The position numbers were made by a program, and so were the translations under genes. Below are positions 38,212-46,499 of a DNA stretch of 64,000 nucleotides, in pieces. Positions within the stretch are counted from its first letter, which is position 1. Each line of letters opens with the position of its first letter. The notes under the pieces were generated by a model. The model was not told the origin of the DNA and ran no database searches. It saw only the letters and a list, made by a program, of their open reading frames with translations. The stretch is from assembly GCF_902833645.1 (NCBI RefSeq), contig NZ_CADFGE010000002.1:499158-563157 (forward strand). Direction: 5' to 3'. This DNA comes from Paraburkholderia fungorum. GTDB taxonomy: Bacteria; Pseudomonadota; Gammaproteobacteria; Burkholderiales; Burkholderiaceae.

Positions 38212-39282
38212 CTAACGCGGCGCCGCGTAACGATGCGATTGGGCGAGCGCGCGCGGATCGATCCACGCGTGGATATCGAAGTCAGCCGGCAGAAAACCCC
38301 ATTCCACGAGGAAACGCTTGAAATCGTCGAGCGCGGCGATCGACGTATCGTCAAGATCGGTACGTAGGCGTTGATGTACGTCGTCGCCATAAGCAAGTCG
38401 CAGCCAGTCGTCTCCGGAGCCGGTTTCCCGGCCCAGATAGCCGAGTACTTCCTGCTTATGCCCGCGCGCCCAGCCGTCCACGTCGATCACCCGTGCCAGA
38501 AAGCGGCTAACGATCTCCGGATGGTTGTCGAGTGTGGCCGCATTGACGGTCAACGGCCGAGGCGAGCCGTTGTTGATGCGAACCTTCGGCTCCGGATGAA
38601 AGCCGATGTCGATCACGATGCGTGCGCCAATCAGATAGGCACTCTCCAGACCGAGCGAACCCTTCACATAGATGGCGTCGACTTCGCCCCGCACCAGCGC
38701 CGCGATTTCCGCGGAATAGAGACGGCGGCTGCTGACGCTGCCCGGATTGCTGAACGAAGCCGTGGGCAACGCGCCGCCATCCACAGGCTCGCGCACGTTG
38801 ACAGCCGCCACGTCGATCAGCTCGACGTCGCGCGCGGACAAGCCTTCGAGTTCCAACACGCTGACGAAACCGCGCAACGCCGCCGCGCGAAAAATATCGA
38901 TCCTCTCGCCCGCACGCCTGGGCAAACCGACGCGGCGCCCACGCAGGTCCTTCGCCGTGCGAATGCCCGATTCGGGTAACGCGACGATCGCCTGCGCTTC
39001 GTCCACCCACGTTAGCGCGATCACCCGGGTATCCGCCCCGCCCGAGCGCGCCCACAGCGCTGGAATGCTGCCACCCTGGCGAAACGAATTGTCCAATGTG
39101 TGATCGACGTGCGAGGCGCGCAGCGCCGCGTGCTGCGTTTCCTGCAACGAGCGTACGGTAATGCCGTCGCGCGCGAATTCATCGTCGAGCCAGCCGAGAT
39201 GCGCGGCGATGCCAAGTGGCGTCGGCACCGGACAGCGCGTGTACCAGATCGACTGGATGTTGTCTAAAACCGAAGTGCTCAT
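38212..39282 (-). CDS. DszB-like desulfinase-family protein, catalytic triad present (paralogue 1)
   Basis: 356 residues of binding-protein-like fold but with no signal peptide (MSTSVLDNIQSIWYTRCPVP), so it should be cytoplasmic. From memory, DszB (hydroxyphenyl-benzenesulfinate desulfinase) uses Cys27 in a CPVPN motif, His60 and Arg70 before GGEIPP. Here the aligned residues are Cys17 (CPVPT), His58 and Arg68 (FRQGGSIPA), with the same 10-residue His-Arg distance. It probably acts on a sulfinate or binds a sulfonate. It is the last gene of the monooxygenase-TonB-ExbBD operon. Automatic annotation would usually call it an ABC substrate-binding protein. Confidence 0.75.
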   Translation of the reverse strand: MSTSVLDNIQSIWYTRCPVPTPLGIAAHLGWLDDEFARDGITVRSLQETQHAALRASHVDHTLDNSFRQGGSIPALWARSGGADTRVIALTWVDEAQAIVALPESGIRTAKDLRGRRVGLPRRAGERIDIFRAAALRGFVSVLELEGLSARDVELIDVAAVNVREPVDGGALPTASFSNPGSVSSRRLYSAEIAALVRGEVDAIYVKGSLGLESAYLIGARIVIDIGFHPEPKVRINNGSPRPLTVNAATLDNHPEIVSRFLARVIDVDGWARGHKQEVLGYLGRETGSGDDWLRLAYGDDVHQRLRTDLDDTSIAALDDFKRFLVEWGFLPADFDIHAWIDPRALAQSHRYAAPR

Positions 39283-39338
39283 GAAGTGTTCCGGTGAGGA
39301 ATCGCGAGATCGCGAGGTTGAGAAGCCGACGCGATTGA

Positions 39339-39749
39339 TTAGCCGTTGTTGGCCGTCAATACCGATAGCCTGCTGATGCCGGCGTGCTCGATCGCCGCCA
39401 TCAGCTTCGCTACGGTGCCGTAGGGCACGCCTTCATCGGCCTGCAGATTGAGTGCGACGTCCGGGTTGTTCGCCTTGAGCGCCGACAGTTCGGCGCCAAT
39501 CAGGTGTAGATCGGTGGCCCGCTTGTCGAGGTACACCACGCCCTTTGCGTCCACACTGACGGTCACCGCCGGTTTCTGGTCGGCGGCTGCGGTGGCGACC
39601 GTTCTGGGCAGATTCACGTGCACTGCATTGTTCAGCAGCGGTGCGGTCACGATGAACGCGACCAGCAGCACGAGCATCACGTCGACGAGCGGTGTGATGT
39701 TGATTTCGCTCAGCACGTCGTCGTTATCGGAAGAGGATGAGAAAGCCAT
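39339..39749 (-). CDS. exbD: ExbD-like biopolymer transport protein
   Basis: 136 residues: short cytoplasmic start, a single helix MLVLLVAFIVTAPLL preceded by INITPLVDV, whose Asp is the conserved membrane residue used for proton coupling, and a periplasmic domain. Overlaps the exbB stop by one base (TAATG). With ExbB and TonB it energises outer-membrane receptors. Confidence 0.92.
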   Translation of the reverse strand: MAFSSSSDNDDVLSEINITPLVDVMLVLLVAFIVTAPLLNNAVHVNLPRTVATAAADQKPAVTVSVDAKGVVYLDKRATDLHLIGAELSALKANNPDVALNLQADEGVPYGTVAKLMAAIEHAGISRLSVLTANNG

Positions 39750-40456
39750 TATGCGAATGCCTCGTTGACGGTTTTCAGACTCGGCTGCGCACGGGCGGCC
39801 GCGCCCTGCACGCGGAATCCGGCCTTCTGCGCGAGCGTAACGAAATCGGTGGCAAAGCCGTCGAGATCGGCGCAGGCCGCTTTCACCCGGCGTACGAAGA
39901 AGTTATACGCAAGCACGGCCGGCACTGCGACCGCGATGCCGATGCCGGTTGCCACCAGCGCCTCGCCGATTGGGCCCGCCACCACGTCGATACTGGCCGA
40001 CGCGCTGTGTGTGATCGCCGTCAGCGCGTGAATAATGCCGAACACGGTGCCGAACAGGCCGACAAACGGCGCGGTGCTGCCGATCGATGCGAGCACGGCG
40101 AGACCTGCTTCGAGACGGCGGCGTTCATTCTGGATCTGCTGGCGCAGGTGACGCTCCAGCAGATCGTGGCGGCTCCAGCTGTGTTCGAGGTCCTGACCAT
40201 TGCCTTCGTCGGCGCGCTGCAAGGTCTCGAAGCCGGTCGCGGCCACGCGGCCCACCGGGCTCAACCCGGGCTCCACCGCGGCGGCCGCGTGGAAACTGCT
40301 GGCCGCCCAGAATTGCCGGGCAAAGCGCCGGCTCTGCACGCTCGCGCGCACGCTTTGCAGAGCCTTGACGACAATGAGGGTCCACGTCACCACCGAGAAA
40401 ATCCCCAGCAGCCAGAGGGCGCCCTGCACGATAAAAGTCGTTGAAATGCCATTCAT
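39749..40456 (-). CDS. exbB: ExbB-like biopolymer transport protein
   Basis: 235 residues from ATG 40456 (AAGGA 10 bases upstream). First membrane helix near residue 10, then a large cytoplasmic part and two helices, GLAVLASIGSTAPFVGLFGTVFGIIHAL and VAGPIGEALVATGIGIAVAVPAV, the MotA/TolQ/ExbB signature. Second gene of the tonB-exbB-exbD block, which lies between two DszB-like genes. Confidence 0.93.
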   Translation of the reverse strand: MNGISTTFIVQGALWLLGIFSVVTWTLIVVKALQSVRASVQSRRFARQFWAASSFHAAAAVEPGLSPVGRVAATGFETLQRADEGNGQDLEHSWSRHDLLERHLRQQIQNERRRLEAGLAVLASIGSTAPFVGLFGTVFGIIHALTAITHSASASIDVVAGPIGEALVATGIGIAVAVPAVLAYNFFVRRVKAACADLDGFATDFVTLAQKAGFRVQGAAARAQPSLKTVNEAFA

Positions 40457-40564
40457 GATGATCGATTCCTTGTAGTTCAAAATCCGGGGCGAAACTCCGT
40501 TCAAGATCCGGATCCGGTGTTGAAGAGTCAGCACGCGCTTCGGCCGCCATGCGGATAGCGCAGG

Positions 40565-41407
40565 TCAACCCAGCTTGAAGTCGATCGGTACGTTGACCCA
40601 GCCGTCGATCGCTTCGTCCCCCCGTTTGGCCGGCACGAAAATCCAGTGCCGGACCGCGGCCAATGCAGCGTCGTCGAGCATCCTGCGGCCGCTGCTGGTC
40701 TTGATATCGACCGAGTCAGGTTTGCCGTTCGCCAGCACATGCACGCGCAGCAGCACATGTCCTTCCCATCCCTGGTCCTGCGCGATCGGCGGATAGTCGG
40801 GTGCCGGGTTGTGCAGATACGCGGCGTTGCCGATCGGCGCGGTTTCGGCCAGCGCCGCGGGTGGTGCCGCCGGCACGGGCGCAGATGGCGCCGGAACATG
40901 CACGACGGCTGTGTCGGCCGGGGCCGGTGCCGGCGCGGCTGCCACCAGTGGCGCGAGTGGCGCGGGCGAAGGCTTCGGCGCGGCTCGCGTCAGCGGGCGT
41001 GGCGGCGGCGCCTGCTGTTTGAGCGGCTGCGGCACGGGCGGCGGCGCCTGCTTCGCCTGTGGCAAGGGCACCGGTGGCCGCGTCAGCTCGACCGTCATCG
41101 GCAGCGGCCTGGGCGGCACGACAGGCGCGGGCGGTGCATCGTGTCCATGTCGTGCCACAAGCAGGAATCCTGCGTGCAACGCGAGGATCAGCAGCGCGGC
41201 GGCGCCGGTCTCGCCCCATGTCCTGTGTGTCGCGCGGGTCTCAAGTTCAACCTCACGTTCAACCTCATGCTGCACCGCAGGCACGCGCTGCTGCTGCTGC
41301 GGCTGCGTGGCCGCGGGCGCATTGAACCGCTGCACCGCCGAGCCGCGCCAGCGCGCCGCATGACGGCGCGCAGGCGTACCCGAACCCTCCATGGTGAGAA
41401 ACGTCAC
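40565..41407 (-). CDS. tonB: TonB-like energy transducer with long cytoplasmic extension
   Basis: 280 residues; GTG start at 41407 with AAGGAGT 7 bases upstream. Unusually, about 67 residues, including a Q-rich stretch, precede the membrane helix (GAAALLILALHAGFLLVA, with the conserved His). A Pro/Ala-rich periplasmic spacer follows, then the C-terminal TonB domain: DYPPIAQDQGWEGHVLLRVHV and AALAAVRHWIFVPAKRG. It is followed by exbB and exbD and is probably dedicated to the receptor encoded 3 kb downstream. Confidence 0.9.
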   Translation of the reverse strand: MTFLTMEGSGTPARRHAARWRGSAVQRFNAPAATQPQQQQRVPAVQHEVEREVELETRATHRTWGETGAAALLILALHAGFLLVARHGHDAPPAPVVPPRPLPMTVELTRPPVPLPQAKQAPPPVPQPLKQQAPPPRPLTRAAPKPSPAPLAPLVAAAPAPAPADTAVVHVPAPSAPVPAAPPAALAETAPIGNAAYLHNPAPDYPPIAQDQGWEGHVLLRVHVLANGKPDSVDIKTSSGRRMLDDAALAAVRHWIFVPAKRGDEAIDGWVNVPIDFKLG

Positions 41408-41451
41408 GGTCTACTCCTTACTGGTTTGCGTGCCGCGCAAGAGCGCTCCAA

Positions 41452-42537
41452 CTAAGCGACCCAGGCACGGCGATACTTCGATATGTCGGTGTACGGTTGC
41501 GGCTCGACCCAGGCGCGCGCATCGAAGTCGTGTTCGAGAAAGCCCCACTCGAACAGGAAGTCCTTGAACGCCACCAGACCGTCGATCGAGGTCTGCGAGA
41601 GATTGGTTTCCAGATGCCGGTGCACTTCGCTGCCATACGCGTAGCGCACCCACTCGTCGGATGAACGGGTCTCACGGCCGATGTAGGCAACGGTCTCGGC
41701 CGGATGTTTCGTCGCCCAGTCGCCGGCCGCCACCACGACGGACACGAACCGGCTGACGAGATCGGGGCGCGCGTCGATGAGCGCCTGATCCACTGTCAAC
41801 GTGCGCGGCGTGCCGTTGCCGATACGCACCAGCGGATCGGGATGCGCGCCCAGGTCGATCACCACGTGCCCGTCGATCAGATGCACGGTTTCGAGTCCGG
41901 CCACGCCCTTCACGAAAATCGCATCGACATCGCCGCGCACCAGCGCAGCAACCTCGAGCCCGTACTCATGCGGCCGGCGAAACGACGATGCACTGCCTCG
42001 CGCGTCCTCCAGGCGGCCGATAGCGATCCGCGCTTCGGCCTCGGCGCGCGTCGGCTCGGGTAGATCGACCCATTGCGCGTCGCCGTGTCCGAGACCTTCG
42101 AGCTCAAGCGCGGTTAGAAAGCCCTTGAGCGCCGCAGCGCGCCAGAAGTCGATACTGATCGCATGCTGGGGCAGACCGAGACGCCGTCCGCGCAGATCGC
42201 GCGCGTGGCGGATGCCACTGCGAGGCAGCGTGACGATCGCCTGGAATTCATTGGTCCAGGAAAGGCCGACGACGCGCGTCGCTGCGCCTCGTGAACGTGC
42301 CCACAGCGCCGGGATGTTGCCGCCCTGACGAAACGACGAGGGCAAGCTGTGATCGAAATGCGACTCGCGTTTGGCGGGCTCGCGGGTCTCCTGCAGCGAA
42401 TTCAGGGTGATGCCGTCCGGTCCGAACTCCTCGTCGAACCAGCCACGGTGAACCGCAATGCCGAGCGCGGTCGGCACGGGACAGCGGGTGTACCACAGTG
42501 CAGTGGACGTCGCGGCTTGCGCAACGGTTGTACTCAT
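41452..42537 (-). CDS. DszB-like desulfinase-family protein, catalytic triad present (paralogue 2)
   Basis: 361 residues, no signal peptide. Aligned DszB catalytic residues are Cys19 (RCPVPTALG), His60 and Arg70 (FRQGGNIPALWAR). It is clearly a paralogue of the proteins at 38212-39282 and 44230-45306, sharing GxxVIDLGAHPDPLVRIGNGTPR-like and DFLFEWGF segments. AAGGAA precedes the ATG. It lies directly after the SsuD-like monooxygenase, so a two-step sequence, oxygenation and then removal of sulfite from a sulfinate, is a reasonable hypothesis. Confidence 0.75.
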   Translation of the reverse strand: MSTTVAQAATSTALWYTRCPVPTALGIAVHRGWFDEEFGPDGITLNSLQETREPAKRESHFDHSLPSSFRQGGNIPALWARSRGAATRVVGLSWTNEFQAIVTLPRSGIRHARDLRGRRLGLPQHAISIDFWRAAALKGFLTALELEGLGHGDAQWVDLPEPTRAEAEARIAIGRLEDARGSASSFRRPHEYGLEVAALVRGDVDAIFVKGVAGLETVHLIDGHVVIDLGAHPDPLVRIGNGTPRTLTVDQALIDARPDLVSRFVSVVVAAGDWATKHPAETVAYIGRETRSSDEWVRYAYGSEVHRHLETNLSQTSIDGLVAFKDFLFEWGFLEHDFDARAWVEPQPYTDISKYRRAWVA

Positions 42538-42582
42538 CGTTGAATTCCTTGGTTGTTGTCTGTGGACCTGAGCGCCACCGGC

Positions 42583-43764
42583 TTACGCCAGCGCGACCCG
42601 CAATGCCGAGGCCGTTCTGCGCGCATCGATCGCTCCCGCCACCAGCGGTAGAACCTCCTCGCCCACGCGGTACGCTTCTTCCAGATGTGGATTGCTCGCC
42701 AGAATGAAGGTCGATACGCCAATGTCCACGTACTCGGCCAGCCGCTCGGCGACCTGCTCGTGGCTGCCCACGATCACGCAGCCGGGACCGCCGCGGATCT
42801 TCGACATACCGGCCCACAGGTTCGGCCCGACAATCAGATTGTCGAAATGCTGGGTATTGCCCTGGTGCAGCGCGAACTGCCGCTTTGCCCCAACCGACTC
42901 CGAATCGCCCACGCCTGATGCGCGCCGCGTGCCACCCAGTTGCGTCGATGCGCTGACGGTGGCGAACATCTGCCGCAACTCGGCCCACGCCTGCTCTTCC
43001 GTCTCTCGCGCGAGAATGTCGATGCGCATGCCGAAGCGCAGATCGCGCTCCGCGTTTTGCGCATCGAGCGCCTGGCGGGCGCGGTCGATCACCTCTTTCT
43101 GTTTGGCCAGCGGCTCGCCCCAACTCAGATGCACGTCGCCGTGTTTGGCGGCCACCGCCATCGCGGCGTCGCTGGCGCCGGCCAGATAGATGCGCGGCAC
43201 GGGCTGACTGGAGAGCGGCGCGACCAGGCCGCCTGCTTCGACCTGATAGAAGCGGCCCTTGTGCGTGTAGGGCTCTCCGGCGGAGTAGCCCTTCACCACG
43301 TCGAGAAATTCATCGGTGCGGGCGTAACGGCTGTCGTGATCGATAAAGTCGCCGTACGCGCGCTGATCGGCTCCGCCGCCGCCCGTCACGATGTTCCACT
43401 CCACCCGGCTGCGGCTGATCCGCTGCAGACTGGCGGCCATTTGCGCGGCATACGCCGGATGCATGAACCATGGCTGCATCGCGATCAGCAAACGCAGGTT
43501 GCGGGTTTCACGCGCCAGCGCGGCGGCCACCACCCACGGCTCCTCCGTAAAGCGGAAGATCGGAATCAACGCGCCATGAAAGCCGACCAGGTCCGCTGCG
43601 CGCGCCACCTGGGACAGGTAGTCGATGTAGCCGAACTCGTCGCTATCCGTTTTCGGCGCGACCCGCGAGGCCGTCTGGTTATTCCATTCACCACGGGTAT
43701 GCCGGTCGTGCGCGCGTCTGCCGTCGCCATGCATCGGCAAGCGCCACAGAAATTCGACAGCCAT
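42583..43764 (-). CDS. LLM-class flavin-dependent monooxygenase, SsuD-like
   Basis: 393 residues resembling alkanesulfonate monooxygenase SsuD: MAVEFLWRLPMHGDGRR at the start, NIVTGGGGADQRAYGDFIDHDSRYARTDEF in the middle, YLAGASDAA, HLSWGEP, and the C-terminal NLWAGMSKIRGGPGCVIVG and NPHLEEAYRVGEEVLPL. Family members use FMNH2 and oxygen to cleave C-S bonds of sulfonates. No flavin reductase gene is in the locus. AAGGAG upstream of the start. First gene of the minus-strand operon, behind a probable sigma-54 promoter. Confidence 0.88.
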   Translation of the reverse strand: MAVEFLWRLPMHGDGRRAHDRHTRGEWNNQTASRVAPKTDSDEFGYIDYLSQVARAADLVGFHGALIPIFRFTEEPWVVAAALARETRNLRLLIAMQPWFMHPAYAAQMAASLQRISRSRVEWNIVTGGGGADQRAYGDFIDHDSRYARTDEFLDVVKGYSAGEPYTHKGRFYQVEAGGLVAPLSSQPVPRIYLAGASDAAMAVAAKHGDVHLSWGEPLAKQKEVIDRARQALDAQNAERDLRFGMRIDILARETEEQAWAELRQMFATVSASTQLGGTRRASGVGDSESVGAKRQFALHQGNTQHFDNLIVGPNLWAGMSKIRGGPGCVIVGSHEQVAERLAEYVDIGVSTFILASNPHLEEAYRVGEEVLPLVAGAIDARRTASALRVALA

Positions 43765-43839
43765 TGATCTGTTCTCCTTGGTTTAAGCGTCAGGTCGGAC
43801 TCGCACTGACACGAGCCGCAACCGGTTCGGCACCTCTCT

Positions 43840-43856
43840 AAGCACGGCCTATGCCA
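43840..43856 (-). promoter_or_regulatory. Probable sigma-54 promoter of the monooxygenase operon
   Basis: On the minus strand TGGCATA-GGCC-GTGCTT: the -24 part is good and the -12 part has GTGC instead of TTGC. The GG-GC distance is exactly 10. It is 76 bases upstream of the monooxygenase start and about 140 bases from the shared activator sites. Confidence 0.55.
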
Positions 43857-43970
43857 ATTGCAATGACCCGGTCTCCGAGCGGCATGCGAATGCGCGACGG
43901 CCACACGCGTTGCGGCCTCATCGGCCCGCATCAACACGCATCGATCCCTGCTCTGACGGAGCGCGCACCA

Positions 43971-44039
43971 GGTGCTGCATCAGCACCCCACGTGTTGCCA
44001 GCGCAACACCGCTTCGCGCAACTGCTGCTGCAGCAACAC
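43971..44039. promoter_or_regulatory. Cluster of inverted-repeat activator sites between divergent sigma-54 promoters
   Basis: GTGTTGC-CAGC-GCAACAC (43992-44009) is a perfect 7-bp inverted repeat, and CTGCTGC-TGCA-GCAACAC (44022-44039) is a second copy with centres 30 bp apart. GGTGCTG-CAT-CAGCACC (43971-43987) is a related repeat with a shorter spacer. The same motif occurs at 38080-38097. Position and spacing suit a sigma-54 enhancer serving both promoters of the gap. Confidence 0.65.
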
Positions 44040-44136
44040 TCGCCCACGCGGTCGCCACTCGATCCGCGCAGCCTGCCCCGGCGTGCGCAGCCGAGCCGCA
44101 TGCCTGCCAAGGCCTGCCACAGCGACCGCGCGTGCC

Positions 44137-44153
44137 TGGCCTGGAATTTGCAT
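44137..44153 (+). promoter_or_regulatory. Sigma-54 promoter of the DszB-like/ABC operon
   Basis: TGGCCTG-GAAT-TTGCAT matches the -24/-12 consensus, with 10 bases between GG and GC. It is 77 bases before the ATG at 44230 and about 98 bases downstream of the nearest activator site. Confidence 0.75.
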
Positions 44154-44229
44154 TTATCCGTCCGCGCCGCCGCTACCGCTTTCGCGCGCCGGCCAGTGCG
44201 CAAGACGAACCTCGATATGGAAAACACAC

Positions 44230-45306
44230 ATGACAGACAGGCCCGATTCGTCATCGGACAAACAGCATCCCTTCTGGTACGCACGTTCACCGGTACCGAC
44301 GCCGCTCGGCATCGCCGTGCATCTCGGCTGGCTCAACGGCGAATCGTCGGCCGACGGCGTCGCGATCCGCTCATTGCGCGACTCGGCCGGACACGACGCG
44401 TCGTCGATCAGCGACCACACGCTGGCGATGTCGTTTCGTCAGGGCGGCAGCATCCCGGCGATGTGGGCGCGCTCGCATCGAGCGGATACGCGCGTGATCG
44501 GTTTATCGTGGGTCGATGAATCGCAGTTGATCCTGACGCTGCCGGGCTCCGGCATTCAGTCGGTGAAGCAGCTACGCGGCCGGCGCCTCGCGATTCCGCG
44601 CCGCCCGACTGATCGCATCGACATTTTTCGCGCATCCGCATTGCGTGGCTTCCTCAATGCACTGAGCCTGGAGGGCATGACAACGCGCGATGTCGAGTTG
44701 ATCGATGTTGAAGCCCGCACGCTGCAGGCTGTCGGAGACGATCCCGCTACGGAGCTCTTTACCTTGCCGCTCGGCCTTTCGAGCCGCGCGTTGTATGCCG
44801 CCGAAGCGAGCGCCCTGCTGCGCGGCGCGGTGGATGCGATCTACGTGAAGGGCTCGGTTGGCCTGGAGGTTGCGCAACTGATCGGTGCGCAAGCGGTAAT
44901 CGATATCGGGTTTCATCCAGAACCGCATATCCGCAATAACAACGGCACGCCGCGTCCGCTCACGGTGAACGCGGAAGTGCTCGCCAATCATCCGGATATC
45001 GTCGCCGGTTTTCTGAAGCTCGTGGTCGCCGCGGGCGACTGGGCGCGCACGCATCCTGACGAAACCGCGCAGTACGTATCGCACGAAACCGCATCGGCGG
45101 TCGAGTGGGTTCACGCGGCCTATGGCGGCAACCTGCATCACCATCTCGGCGTGAACCTCGAAGCCGAATCGGTCGCGGCGCTCGACGACTTCAAGAAGTT
45201 CCTGTTCGAGTGGGGTTTCCTCGAAGCCGACTTCGAGATCGCCGACTGGATCGATCCGCGCCCGATGGCCGATGCGCTGCATTCGCCACTTAAGCGCCGG
45301 GCATGA
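44230..45306 (+). CDS. DszB-like protein with substituted catalytic residues (paralogue 3)
   Basis: 358 residues, no signal peptide. It is homologous over its full length to the two other DszB-like proteins of the locus, but the catalytic Cys is Ser20 (YARSPVPTPLG) and the His position is Ile60; Arg70 (FRQGGSIPA) remains. It therefore cannot use the DszB mechanism and may be a cytosolic binding protein or a differently acting enzyme. First gene of the plus-strand operon; its stop overlaps an in-frame start of the next gene (ATGA). Confidence 0.75.
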   Translation: MTDRPDSSSDKQHPFWYARSPVPTPLGIAVHLGWLNGESSADGVAIRSLRDSAGHDASSISDHTLAMSFRQGGSIPAMWARSHRADTRVIGLSWVDESQLILTLPGSGIQSVKQLRGRRLAIPRRPTDRIDIFRASALRGFLNALSLEGMTTRDVELIDVEARTLQAVGDDPATELFTLPLGLSSRALYAAEASALLRGAVDAIYVKGSVGLEVAQLIGAQAVIDIGFHPEPHIRNNNGTPRPLTVNAEVLANHPDIVAGFLKLVVAAGDWARTHPDETAQYVSHETASAVEWVHAAYGGNLHHHLGVNLEAESVAALDDFKKFLFEWGFLEADFEIADWIDPRPMADALHSPLKRRA

Positions 45307-45359
45307 ATGAATGCACCGCCCGCTTCCACACATTACGTTCAAGGTCTGATCCGCACATC

Positions 45360-46499
45360 ATGAAACGCTCATTTGCTCTCTCTCCGTTGTTGAGGCCTGC
45401 GTTAAGGCGTGCGTTAAGGCGCGCGTTCGTCGCATGGTCGATGACGCTGCCGCTCACCGCTGCCGCGCTGCTGGGCCCCTGCCTCGCACGCGCCAAGGAC
45501 GCGCCGAAAGTCGTGCGAATCGCCGTGGTCGCCTATTCGAGCGGCGGCAAAACGCAGTACGCGGGTGCGTCCGCTTTAATCGACGCCGACAAGTCGCTGG
45601 AAAAAGCGCTTGCCGCACGCCATATCCAGTTGCAATGGGTGCCGGTCTCGACCGCCGCCGTGGGCACGCTGGTCAACGAGGCCTTCACGAATCACAGCAT
45701 CGACTTCGCCGGCTACGGTGACCTGCCCTCGGTCGTGGTCAACGCGTCCGGCACGCATACGAAACTGATTGTGCCGGGCGGCGTGGGCAGCAACACCTAT
45801 CTGGTGGTGCCGGCCAATTCGACGGCGAAGTCGATCGTCGATCTGAAAGGCAAGCGGATTGCGCTCAATCGCGGCCGCCCGTGGGAAGTCACGTTCGGCA
45901 AACTGCTGGCGGCCAACGGGCTGAAACTGTCCGACTTCAAGATCTACAACCTCGATCCGCAAGCGGGCGCCGCCGCCGTCAGCGCAGGCCGGGTGGACGG
46001 ATTCTTTACGCTCTCGGACGCTTATCCGCTAGTGGACAAGCAGGTCGGCAAGATCATCTGGTCGACCAAGGAAGCTCCCGACGCATGGAAGATGCGCGCG
46101 GAACTCTGGGCCTCCGACGATTTCGTGCGTCAGTACCCCGACGTCACGCAACTGGTCGCAACCGCTTATGTACGAGCGGCTTACTGGATCTCGCAAGCGC
46201 AGAATCGCGATGCGTTCATCAAGATTCTCAGTGCTTCGGGTCAACCTGAAAACGTGGTGCGGCGCGAGTACGACGACGAAAAACAGCCGTGGAAAGAACA
46301 ATGGGCGCCGCTTTTCACACCGTCGCTCAGCGCGCATTACCGCGATGTGTCGGCCTACAGCCAGCAGGCCAGACTCACGTCCGGCGGCGTGGACGTCAAT
46401 AGCCTGCTCGCGCCACAGTTCGTGAACAACGCGTTGAAGGAACTCAAGCTGGAGCACTACTGGGATGCGAGCGCTACGACGAATGTCGCAAACCGCTGA
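45360..46499 (+). CDS. ABC importer periplasmic binding protein, SsuA-like
   Basis: 379 residues from ATG 45360, giving a normal signal peptide with an Arg-rich n-region (RPALRRALRRAF) and a hydrophobic core ending GPCLARA. A coupled start at 45303, overlapping the preceding stop, is the alternative. The mature protein has the NMT1/SsuA pattern: IDFAGYGDLPSVVVNASG, LVVPANSTAKSIVDLKGKRIALNRG, GRVDGFFTLSDAYPLV. It should bind sulfonates or a related small acid for the permeases that follow. Confidence 0.85.
   Translation: MKRSFALSPLLRPALRRALRRAFVAWSMTLPLTAAALLGPCLARAKDAPKVVRIAVVAYSSGGKTQYAGASALIDADKSLEKALAARHIQLQWVPVSTAAVGTLVNEAFTNHSIDFAGYGDLPSVVVNASGTHTKLIVPGGVGSNTYLVVPANSTAKSIVDLKGKRIALNRGRPWEVTFGKLLAANGLKLSDFKIYNLDPQAGAAAVSAGRVDGFFTLSDAYPLVDKQVGKIIWSTKEAPDAWKMRAELWASDDFVRQYPDVTQLVATAYVRAAYWISQAQNRDAFIKILSASGQPENVVRREYDDEKQPWKEQWAPLFTPSLSAHYRDVSAYSQQARLTSGGVDVNSLLAPQFVNNALKELKLEHYWDASATTNVANR

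Noticed and set aside
38212..45306. Reading the three DszB-like proteins as ordinary ABC binding proteins
   Set aside because: None has a signal peptide, two keep the DszB catalytic residues, and a separate exported SsuA-like binding protein is present in the same operon.
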